Source: Bdellovibrionales bacterium (GTDB lineage Bacteria > Bdellovibrionota > Bdellovibrionia > Bdellovibrionales > UBA1609). Taken from it: DNA of 62,443 nt. This document shows, one piece after another, positions 54,093-61,178 of this stretch. Position numbers and translations under genes: made by a program. The stretch is taken from contig JAHDIR010000013.1 of the NCBI GenBank assembly GCA_020630675.1, positions 1-62,443 on the forward strand, read 5' to 3'. The notes beneath the pieces were generated by a model. The model had not been told where the DNA came from and did no database searches. It saw nothing but the letters and a program-made list of their open reading frames with translations. Within the stretch, counting starts at the first letter, position 1. The number at the start of each line of letters is the position of its first letter.

Positions 54093-54122
54093 AGCCGAGA
54101 GAGATCTTTAGCTCTCTTGGCT
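54093..54122 (+). terminator. Hairpin after the ACR-type gene
   Basis: AGCCGAGAGAG pairs with CTCTCTTGGCT over 11 positions (one wobble). The short T stretch after it is weak, but it lies 48 bp past the upstream stop. Confidence 0.6.
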
Positions 54123-54484
54123 TTGTGGCTGCATGAAATAAAGTATAGAGTTCACTCATTACCAAGCGCTATACATTATTCATCAAGATTAACTTCCGAG
54201 TTAGCAAGACTTTCTGAGAAGTACCACTCCACCTAAAGTCGATGACCTAGGTTTGATAATGCTATATATTCTATCGCTTCGATAATTTTTATTCCTGTGG
54301 TTTTGATAGGCTTTAGCTTCACGAAGACAACACAGAAAAGAACAATAAACCACTTCCTTTCCAGCTCAATTAGTTTTAAATAGGTTATTTCTATTGATGC
54401 ATGTAATTTTTTTTACGACTAGTTCTTTGCTCTAACCTAAAATATCAAGACTAGATAGCTCGTGTGCTTTATGCTTACGGACAA

Positions 54485-54521
54485 CATTCTCGCCAATAAA
54501 ATCAATATCATAAATTTTAAA
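54485..54521 (+). repeat. Direct repeat copy 2 (att-like)
   Basis: Matches the tRNA-Leu-adjacent copy at 48346-48382 in 33 of 37 positions; 18 central bases (TCGCCAATAAAATCAATA) are identical. The interval of about 6.1 kb would be the element. Confidence 0.6.
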
Positions 54522-54559
54522 TAATTTTCAGGAACAATAAATCAGGTCAATCTCAAATT

Positions 54560-54793
54560 TTATTCTGGGGTTGTTTTTTTATTGTTTAATAACTTATCAT
54601 CTACCTTCATAAATGAAGGTTTACCACATGGGTTAGGATTAATCTTTTCAGGTTTATTATTTAACTTAATAAAGGTACCTCTCTTACAACCATAGATTGT
54701 CCAGGTTTCGTTTTTATGATTTTTAATACATTTACCAACACGTACCATAGTGTCTAACTTTAAGGGCGCACTCCATTTATTATTCAACCACAA
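54560..54793 (-). CDS. Possible small protein, unknown
   Basis: A 77-codon frame from TTG 54793, overlapping the upstream gene by 14 bases. It has Cys in RVGKCIKNH, IYGCKRG and NPCGKP and a basic composition. Whether it is translated separately or joined to the upstream gene by a frameshift is unclear. Confidence 0.35.
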   Translation of the reverse strand: MWLNNKWSAPLKLDTMVRVGKCIKNHKNETWTIYGCKRGTFIKLNNKPEKINPNPCGKPSFMKVDDKLLNNKKTTPE

Positions 54794-55100
54794 AGTTTAA
54801 ATGCTTATTTTCAAATATATATTTAACGAAAGCTTCTCTGCATTGATTACTAAACACTATCCAGCCAGCTGGTTTTTTGCCAATTTCTAAATTATAAAAA
54901 AATTGATCGGAGTTAATTGATGGAGCCAAAATAGTATCAACGTCACTGCTTTGGTAATCAAAGTTATTATCCTTAAAGTATTTTCCAAGAGTCTGAGAAA
55001 TTACACTATCTATTTGTTCTTGTTTACAGGCTTCAAGTTCGTTGGCTGATAAAAAATTACAGCTGTATAAAAAAAATAATATAACAAAAAATTTATTCAT
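54780..55100 (-). CDS. Small secreted protein, unknown
   Basis: 106 residues with a signal peptide (cleaved near LSANE) and Cys at EACKQ and NQCREA. No family recognised. GGGAG occurs a few bases before ATG 55100. It may be one gene with the following overlapping frame. Confidence 0.6.
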   Translation of the reverse strand: MNKFFVILFFLYSCNFLSANELEACKQEQIDSVISQTLGKYFKDNNFDYQSSDVDTILAPSINSDQFFYNLEIGKKPAGWIVFSNQCREAFVKYIFENKHLNFVVE

Positions 55101-55292
55101 AAATAATAACTCCCTTCAGGTTGAGTGACTAACACTAAAGGAAAGTACAGATTAAAATCAACCGGCAAATATGTTATTGTATTTTAAACAAATGACATGA
55201 GGTCATAAGCTGCTCAAAAAAACTCTGGCATACCACTGATTTAAAAATAACTTTAATAATCCCAGCACTTTGCCTTCCAATCTGGGTAAAAA

Positions 55293-55319
55293 AAGCCCTC
55301 TGCTTTGAGTAGAGAGCTT
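55293..55319. terminator. Imperfect hairpin
   Basis: AAGCCCTCT pairs with AGAGAGCTT with one mismatch, nine-base loop. It is similar in style to the hairpin at 54093. Downstream of no known gene on the plus strand. Confidence 0.35.
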
Positions 55320-55396
55320 CCTGGAGAATCAAACCATTGATAATTTTGGTGGGTTTTGCTTTAGCAGTTGAGGTGAAGAAGATATATTATTAGGAT

Positions 55397-55678
55397 TTGG
55401 CTTTCTGCTGGCTAACTCCTCCTTTAACATTTCTTTTTTCATTCTGTTCTTCTTGCTTTCGAGGTCATAGTTATTGCTTTCCTAATTGTAGATATGAAGG
55501 GTATGAGCTACGAAGGCGAATAGCTAGACGAAAATATAATTCGTCTAAGGAGGCAAAGTTAGATCATCGTGATCGACAGAATAAATATCGTTCTAATAAT
55601 TACATTTCAAGTCATGTTGTTAAGTCTGTGCTGGATAAAACTTCCGACAAACGTTTTTATTGTTTAAATAAAACCTAA
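55397..55678 (+). pseudogene. Cys/Arg-rich remnant resembling IS-associated zinc-finger-like proteins
   Basis: A 93-codon frame from TTG. Its middle (CFRGHSYCFPNC) and RRRIARRKYNSS...HRDRQNKYR strongly recall a family of about 100-residue Cys/Arg-rich proteins often found beside transposases (their GQRYC-C and RRKHAxRQxRYR pattern). The N-terminal first Cys pair is not recognisable, so this looks truncated. No transposase is visible nearby. Confidence 0.45.
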
Positions 55679-55873
55679 CTACAGGAGCTAAGGTTAAGCT
55701 TTTGTATTATTTGTGGTGTTAAAACTTAAAAAGTAGAGATGTTAAATTGTTAAAAGTAGTTACTCATGAAATTCCCTAAGAATTGAGGGGAATAGTTGTT
55801 TTGTTGAAAGGTTTAATAAGTTTTTGCTTAGTTGCGAAACTCAAAGCTCTCTAGGGGGTCGAAGACAGAGCAC

Positions 55874-55889
55874 CACGGGCTTGCCCGTG
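55874..55889. repeat. Perfect palindrome CACGGGC-TT-GCCCGTG (REP-like)
   Basis: A GC-rich 7-bp stem with a two-base loop in AT-rich surroundings, 25 bp past the stop of the minus-strand gene. It could be a terminator stem without T run or a REP-type element; no second copy seen in this window. Confidence 0.45.
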
Positions 55890-55913
55890 AGAATCTACTA
55901 AATCCTAAAATAA

Positions 55914-56702
55914 TTAGGGGTGTGTTACGTTAATAAGCTTTATTTCTTGCATCTCTTTTTCAAAATGCCGGTAGGCTTGAGGGCTTAAACGTTTAATCTC
56001 ACCGACGAATTCAATGTGATCAAAAACAAACGGATTCAGTAAAGTGAACTCGAACCTCGGGAAAGCACCATCATAGTAGCGAACCTCATGAATGACACCT
56101 GCGATATTATAGGTTTTTAAAAAATCTAAGTCAGCAAGAAGCTCTCCTAGGCTATCTGCAACTTGATCTTTAGGTTTTCTTGTTAAATAGGCTTCTTGAG
56201 TTCCTTGTTCTTGATGGATCACTTTTTTACGAAAAAACTCATTGTCTTCCTCATTCTCCAACCACTTTTCAGTAGAGGTTGGGTTGTTGGATTTATAAAC
56301 ATCATATGCTTTTAATAGCTGATCAACCTGTTTAACATTGTTGGCGTTAAGAAAAACACTTCCTTCTTTGAGGTAAATTTCTGCGACGTTTTTTCCGTAA
56401 TTAGTGACTAGATTTTTTTGAGATCCTCGATGAGAAAATACTCCTTTGTAGTCGCCCAGAGTGATCCAATTTTTGAGTGATTCAGTATTAATTTCATCTT
56501 TGTTAGACAACTTTGTTTGCCAAAGTTTATAATGCTCAAAATGACGAAAAGCATGATAAAAAGGTTTTTTAGAGTCAAAGTTAACTATCATGTTAGCAAG
56601 AGGGTGATTTAATTCATGCTTATCTGACAAAAGTAACTTGCACTCTTCTGCATTAGCCAGAAAAGAAAGTGACAAAACTATTAATAGCATAAGATGTCTC
56701 AT
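55914..56702 (-). CDS. Secreted protein, unknown
   Basis: 262 residues with a signal peptide ending ANAEE. The mature part is helical-rich with His/Phe/Tyr (AFRHFEHYKLW) and the segment ELLADLDFLKTYNIAG. No family recognised. A predatory-associated secreted protein is possible but unsupported beyond export. Confidence 0.7.
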   Translation of the reverse strand: MRHLMLLIVLSLSFLANAEECKLLLSDKHELNHPLANMIVNFDSKKPFYHAFRHFEHYKLWQTKLSNKDEINTESLKNWITLGDYKGVFSHRGSQKNLVTNYGKNVAEIYLKEGSVFLNANNVKQVDQLLKAYDVYKSNNPTSTEKWLENEEDNEFFRKKVIHQEQGTQEAYLTRKPKDQVADSLGELLADLDFLKTYNIAGVIHEVRYYDGAFPRFEFTLLNPFVFDHIEFVGEIKRLSPQAYRHFEKEMQEIKLINVTHP

Positions 56703-57117
56703 GTTATTAGTAAGCTGTGCAAACGTGCCAAGTTAATATAGGGTGCTTTTTTCGTATAAGTAATTGTCTGAATACATGTTGCAGGTCCTATATCTCTAAT
56801 ATTATATGTTTTTTCTGTGTTTTTTATTTTACATAATAAAGTGACAGTTTTCGCAGTTTTTTATCACTCTTAGGCTTTTATGGAGGGGGTATCTGAACAT
56901 AAATTCGTTAGTGTTTATAGGTAGATAGTTTAAGAACCTATACCTTTGTGTGTTTTTCCGCAAAAAAGATCTAGGGTTTGATTTACCGTAGTTGATTTTC
57001 TTTGAAACTTTCATTTTATTGTTAGATCTTTCAGCCAATGCAGTTGTTAATCTTTATTTTATAATGCCTTAACATTTATTCTATATTGTCGAATTGTTTT
57101 GGGTAGTTTAATAATAG
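56703..57117. other. Intergenic/degraded region upstream of the protease fragment
   Basis: AT-rich, stop-dense in the plus strand. The N-terminal half of the aspzincin gene is expected here but I cannot follow it in any frame, so it has decayed or been lost. Confidence 0.4.
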
Positions 57118-57426
57118 GTTTTAACCCCAAGGCACCGGTGGAATGGGAGCAGGTTTTGGAGTAATAAAGTAAATAAAATAAATCTTTGCCCAAAGTACTG
57201 GTCTCCTGGAAGAAGCACCCATTTGGGAATACTTGCTCACGAGCTTTCACATGGGTGCGGTACCAATGATGCAACCTATTTTGGAAGATTAGCTCGAGGA
57301 GGTATTGGAGGTTACCCCAGAGATTACAATGGAGTTCGTTGGTATGATATTGCTGACACTTACCAGTTTTGGTTCGATTTTGGTCTGTATATTCCCAAAG
57401 TAACTCCCGAACCTATAGAATTCTAA
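57118..57426 (+). pseudogene. Aspzincin (M35-type) zinc metalloprotease, C-terminal fragment
   Basis: The frame encodes NLCPKYW, then the zinc motif HELSH (H codon at 57238) and GTNDATYFG, matching the aspzincin HExxH + GTxDxxYG signature. The C-terminus ends at TAA 57426. Upstream the frame stays open only to TAG 57115-57117 and has no usable start before the signature except TTG 57223, so the N-terminal half is missing. Relatives are secreted deuterolysin/peptidyl-Lys endopeptidases. Confidence 0.6.
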
Positions 57427-57581
57427 TGTTGGAGTTTACCCAAGCGTGTAAGGATTTATTTTTGAGTGACTTGGCTAGCCGACCAATTACATTAGCAGGC
57501 ATTTGCCTCATTTTAGCATTACTTTTTTACATAACTGTGATGAAGAAGTTCAGTAATAGATTATTTAGTGTAAGATACTGA
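57426..57581 (+). CDS. Small single-pass membrane protein
   Basis: 51 residues starting at the ATG that shares its A with the protease fragment's TAA (TAATG), so coupled. Central hydrophobic helix (ITLAGICLILALLFYITVM) and basic C-terminus. No homology recognised. Confidence 0.5.
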   Translation: MLEFTQACKDLFLSDLASRPITLAGICLILALLFYITVMKKFSNRLFSVRY

Positions 57582-57609
57582 AAAGTATTAGAAAGTTGGA
57601 GAGATAACA

Positions 57610-58332
57610 ATGAAGTCATTATTTATTTTAGCAGTCTGCTTATTTTCGCTACCAACTTACGCTGAGACTGTAAGCTTTCGAGCTGAAACAGTTATAGATA
57701 GCCATCTGCTTGAAGCTTACTTAGGTAATCCAAATGTTGAAACAGTTGAGATGGCTCCATATGATCTTTCTGGTACTGCGGAAAAATACAATGAATTTGA
57801 AGGAGTTTCTGATGATGAGCTATTGTCGGAATATGGTTCTATTAAGATAAATCAGCAGCATAGAAATGGGACTAAAGATTATAAGTATGTAGCTTTTCTA
57901 TGGGGGTATTTAGAACAAAGCCATTTCAATATTGAATATCGAGAAGTGAGTAAAGTCGTTCATATTTTTAGAAAAGCTGGGTTTGGGGTTCATATTGATA
58001 AGTTTGTTACAAAAAATGACGCCAAAAAAGAGTTTAGCGACGACCGTAATGTTGCTATTTGGTGGTCATCTCATGGATCATCGAGCGGTGAATTCACGGT
58101 TGAAGTAGATGCTTATACTTACGAACGGTGGAATCCAAATACAATTCCTAAAAAAAATTATGGAACTAAAATGGTTTATTTATGTTCTTGTTATAGCATA
58201 GCTGCTTCAAACGCTATTACACAAAAATTAAAAAATGCAACGGTTTGGGGGTTCTCAGGAACTGTAACTGTTAAAAGCTGTGCTAAAGGTGTTTCTGGAG
58301 ATTTTATCAAAAAATTCAATCAGTCCATTTAG
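57610..58332 (+). CDS. Secreted caspase-like (clan CD-type) protein, tentative
   Basis: 240 residues with a signal peptide (cleaved near TYAE). The C-terminal half has a strand-His pattern (VAIWWSSHGSSSG, His155) followed about 35 residues later by strand-Cys (MVYLCSCYSIAAS, Cys192/194). This His-Gly...Cys order and spacing is that of caspase/gingipain-type cysteine peptidases. Canonical DxC or QxC context is absent, so a divergent or inactive member is possible. It follows the aspzincin fragment in the same orientation. Confidence 0.5.
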   Translation: MKSLFILAVCLFSLPTYAETVSFRAETVIDSHLLEAYLGNPNVETVEMAPYDLSGTAEKYNEFEGVSDDELLSEYGSIKINQQHRNGTKDYKYVAFLWGYLEQSHFNIEYREVSKVVHIFRKAGFGVHIDKFVTKNDAKKEFSDDRNVAIWWSSHGSSSGEFTVEVDAYTYERWNPNTIPKKNYGTKMVYLCSCYSIAASNAITQKLKNATVWGFSGTVTVKSCAKGVSGDFIKKFNQSI

Positions 58333-58416
58333 CTAGCTTTCCCAATCACCGCCAAAAAACCCCATAGTTTGTATCGGCAGTTAGGTGCTTTTTATAATGG
58401 TTTTAAAAATTGCTAT

Positions 58417-58430
58417 AAGCTCTTGAGCTT
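58417..58430 (+). terminator. Small hairpin AAGCTC-TT-GAGCTT
   Basis: Six-bp stem with two-base loop and a T-rich tail, downstream of the caspase-like gene. Confidence 0.4.
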
Positions 58431-58489
58431 GTTTCTTATTTTTCGAAGCCTTGACGAACTGAAGTTATTCAACAAAAATGTAATACATT

Positions 58490-58852
58490 ATGAACGAATG
58501 CCATAAAATACTTCTGGAGCTAGAAAGCGAATTACTTAAGCACTCAACTCGTAAAAACTTAAATAAGTTAGATGTATTGTTGAGTGATGAGTTTTATGAG
58601 ATTGGAACATCTGGAAGAGTATATACAAAAAAAGTTATACTTGATCGAATGCCAAAAGAGCAACATTCAAATATAAAGGCTGATAACTTTCAAGCTATTG
58701 AACTTGCACCCAATGTCGTACAGTTACGATTCAGAACCATTAGGGAAAATAAAGATGGCTCATCCTCAGTGTCATTGAGAAGCTCTATCTGGAAACTAAA
58801 AAACAAACGATGGCAGATAATATTTCATCAAGGAACTGGATCTCATATATAA
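58490..58852 (+). CDS. DUF4440/SnoaL-like (NTF2-fold) protein
   Basis: 120 residues of an NTF2-like cone: an N-terminal helix, LDVLLSDEFYEIGTSGRVYTK (the usual L-D-F-x-E-x-G turn), and a closing sheet ending WQIIFHQGT. No signal peptide. Enzymatic or ligand role unknown; members are often found as mobile accessory genes. Confidence 0.8.
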   Translation: MNECHKILLELESELLKHSTRKNLNKLDVLLSDEFYEIGTSGRVYTKKVILDRMPKEQHSNIKADNFQAIELAPNVVQLRFRTIRENKDGSSSVSLRSSIWKLKNKRWQIIFHQGTGSHI

Positions 58853-58982
58853 ATTTAATAAAGCAACAGGTTTGTAATTTTTGTACATTCGTAATTTTTA
58901 ATTATTTCAATTTAAGAAAAATAATGAACACTTAATGTAAATCTAATATTTTTAAAAAAATATAACTTTTTTGGGGGTATGA

Positions 58983-59357
58983 ATGAGAGCAACGTTGAAT
59001 ATTTTAATTAGCATATTTTTAACCTTATCGGCTTGTAATTTAATGGCAACAGTTGAAGAAACTATTCAAGAGCCTGGCAAGTATGATATTGATATGGGAA
59101 CAACTCATTATCTTGGAGTTCTTCATGATTTTGCATTATTAACATTTCCAAAAACAGCTGGAGATGATGTGAAAGTCGTTGAACTATATAATTTTTTGGC
59201 AGACTGCGAATTTGAGGTGATCCAGAAAAGTAAAGTGGCGGTAGTTCAAGTTAATTTTGATGTTGAGAATGATGGTGGGTTTAACTCTTGTACGTTACTC
59301 GTAACCTCCGGCGATAATTCATACGAAGTTACTCTTGGCGCTGAGGTTGGTGAATAG
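58983..59357 (+). CDS. Small probable lipoprotein, unknown
   Basis: 124 residues with an N-terminal hydrophobic stretch and lipobox LTLSAC. The mature part is acidic with two further Cys (FLADCEFE, GGFNSCTLL), likely one disulfide. No family recognised. Confidence 0.6.
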   Translation: MRATLNILISIFLTLSACNLMATVEETIQEPGKYDIDMGTTHYLGVLHDFALLTFPKTAGDDVKVVELYNFLADCEFEVIQKSKVAVVQVNFDVENDGGFNSCTLLVTSGDNSYEVTLGAEVGE

Positions 59358-59461
59358 TCTGGAGATTTTTTTTGTAAACAGCTCAAAATTTAAATTACTT
59401 TGAGCTGAGGTACTTTTTTGTTGTATCTTTGATTGAAGTTGTTAGGTGTTTTTGTAGTGAA

Positions 59462-59914
59462 TTAATTTGTTTTTTCACAAGAAAATTCGTAGCTTTCATT
59501 ATCTGTATTTGTTAGGCCCAGTATGTTGAGCGCACCACTTAATATTGTGTTTTCACCAGATTCGAAAGAAATTTCAATACCATTTTCTAAATCATTAAAC
59601 TGTGTAATTTCTTGGTTACTGATCGCTATCATCTTTAAGCTATCAAGATCATCTTCAGTAACAGTTATCACCTCTTTAGTTTTAGTCTCTTTGTAGGTGA
59701 TCAAGTAGGGAGCTGACATTCGAGTTTCGAATGGGTCGGGGAGTAGCTTTGTGAATGACTCTGCTTCAGGTGTAAGCGTAAAGTAAAAGCCTAGAGATTC
59801 AGTTGTTTGATGCTCATCTTTAATTTGATGGCATTCGTAGGCTGGTGCGTTCTTGGCTTGGGCAAAGTTTGATAAAAGGAATGAAGCAAAGATAATTGAG
59901 AATACTTTTAACAT
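59462..59914 (-). CDS. Secreted protein, unknown
   Basis: 150 residues with signal peptide (cleaved near AQAKN) and two Cys (YECHQ and FSCEK) near the ends, probably joined by a disulfide. Acidic, beta-rich. No family recognised. Confidence 0.6.
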   Translation of the reverse strand: MLKVFSIIFASFLLSNFAQAKNAPAYECHQIKDEHQTTESLGFYFTLTPEAESFTKLLPDPFETRMSAPYLITYKETKTKEVITVTEDDLDSLKMIAISNQEITQFNDLENGIEISFESGENTILSGALNILGLTNTDNESYEFSCEKTN

Positions 59915-60150
59915 TTTAGGTAGGCTCCTTTTTTATAATTTATTTCCTTAGGCTGTAACACGCGGAGTCGATTGTCTGCAAAATTTTTTTAATGAGTTTA
60001 AAGTATATATCTCAAATCAAAAATAAAACACTATTTAGTGTGAAATAAATTCATAAGTTTATAGAAAGTATAATGGACCATTTTTTGTGACTAACTTAAT
60101 TTCTGTTCAGTAGTTATGTTGTTACGACACTGTAAACAAAGGTAAAGGTA

Positions 60151-60927
60151 ATGAAAAATTTTTGTATAAGTCTGTTCATATTGTTGATGTCTTTAGTTGG
60201 ATCTTTTTCGATCGCGGCCAATAAAAATGTTCAAGATGCAGTGGCTAAAATTCAAGCTCAAACGGCTAAAGATATCGGTGCTGTTGGCATCGAAGGTTAT
60301 TTCGGCAAAAGAGGTGGGAGTGATGTATTTTATCCGGAAGACTTTAAGTATATTAAGTCTTTGATCATAAAAAATCCTGAAGCTTTACCCAAGGGTTTTG
60401 ACTATATAATAGGTTCAGTACACCATGTTAATTTAATCTGTATTGATGCTTCTCCTGAGTTAACTGAAAAAGCGATTAAAACCTTTGATGATTTAGAGAG
60501 CTTTGCGATTGAATACTATAAAGCTATTTCAAGAATGGTAGAAGCACTTAAACCAGAAATAGTTGGCCATATTGATTTAATAAAAAAGTTTGCTGCTGAA
60601 TTTGGTAATTTAGATACTCCGAAGATAAAAAAACAAATGAAAAAGACATTATCAATTATTAAAAAATATGACTGTACTCTTGATTTAAATGTTTACCCTT
60701 TTAGGATTGGACAAAGTGAGCCTTATCCAGCTCCATGGATCATTAAAATGGCCAACGATATGGGTATACCCTTTTCTTTTGGAGATGATAGTCATTCTCC
60801 AGCTACTGTTGGAGAAGGTATTCTTGAAGGACGAAATTATTTATTAGCTAACGGAGCTGATCATGTTATAATTTTCAAAAAACATGAAAACTCTGTTATT
60901 AAACAACTTGTTAGTTTAAAGTCTTAG
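60151..60927 (+). CDS. Exported HisK-type PHP-family phosphatase-like protein, first motif lost
   Basis: 258 residues. The signal peptide (MKNFCISLFILLMSLVGSF) is followed by a sequence resembling histidinol-phosphatase of the PHP family: GSVHHV (His91/92), KPEIVGHIDL (His140) and FGDDSHSP (Asp212/213, His215), which are metal-ligand motifs II-IV. The first PHP motif (HxH near the N-terminus) is absent; its place is taken by the leader. Family enzymes are cytoplasmic, so an exported, truncated version is unusual and may have lost or changed activity. Confidence 0.6.
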   Translation: MKNFCISLFILLMSLVGSFSIAANKNVQDAVAKIQAQTAKDIGAVGIEGYFGKRGGSDVFYPEDFKYIKSLIIKNPEALPKGFDYIIGSVHHVNLICIDASPELTEKAIKTFDDLESFAIEYYKAISRMVEALKPEIVGHIDLIKKFAAEFGNLDTPKIKKQMKKTLSIIKKYDCTLDLNVYPFRIGQSEPYPAPWIIKMANDMGIPFSFGDDSHSPATVGEGILEGRNYLLANGADHVIIFKKHENSVIKQLVSLKS

Positions 60928-61178
60928 AGTCAGAATATTTTTTGAACGCACTCCCCCTTAAACCGAGTAGTTCCGTAGATCCGTAGTTCCCTAGACTCAT
61001 GTTCTTTGCAAGAGCTTTGATCTCAAAGCCGTAGAAAAACTGTACAACCTGTGAGCCGAAATCATTTATTTACAGGGACTGCAAAATTTGTCACTTTTCA
61101 GAAAAACCACAATCTCCTCCACGTCAAACCCTCCTATTTACTCAAAGGGGGCACAGTCTTTGCAATTTGACTAGAGCT
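60928..61178. other. Intergenic boundary to a compositionally different segment
   Basis: Contains short repeated CCGTAG(A)TCC motifs (60970-61000 region) and no gene. G+C seems to rise toward the next gene; a plausible recombination boundary. Confidence 0.4.

Larger units (their letters stand above)
54046..54559. other. Intergenic region with hairpin and second att-like repeat
   Basis: Contains a strong hairpin (54093-54122) and the tRNA-repeat copy (54485-54521). Just before the latter, a stretch with ACCTAAAAT and CTCGTGTGC faintly resembles degraded tRNA-Leu sequence. No gene seen. Confidence 0.5.

Noticed and set aside
56829-57038. 69-codon minus-strand ORF in the gap upstream of the aspzincin fragment
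   Set aside because: Basic, no motif or ribosome site, and in a stop-dense decayed region; no support as a gene.
57059-57274. 71-codon minus-strand ORF
   Set aside because: It is antisense to the aspzincin HELSH region, whose signature is convincing on the plus strand.
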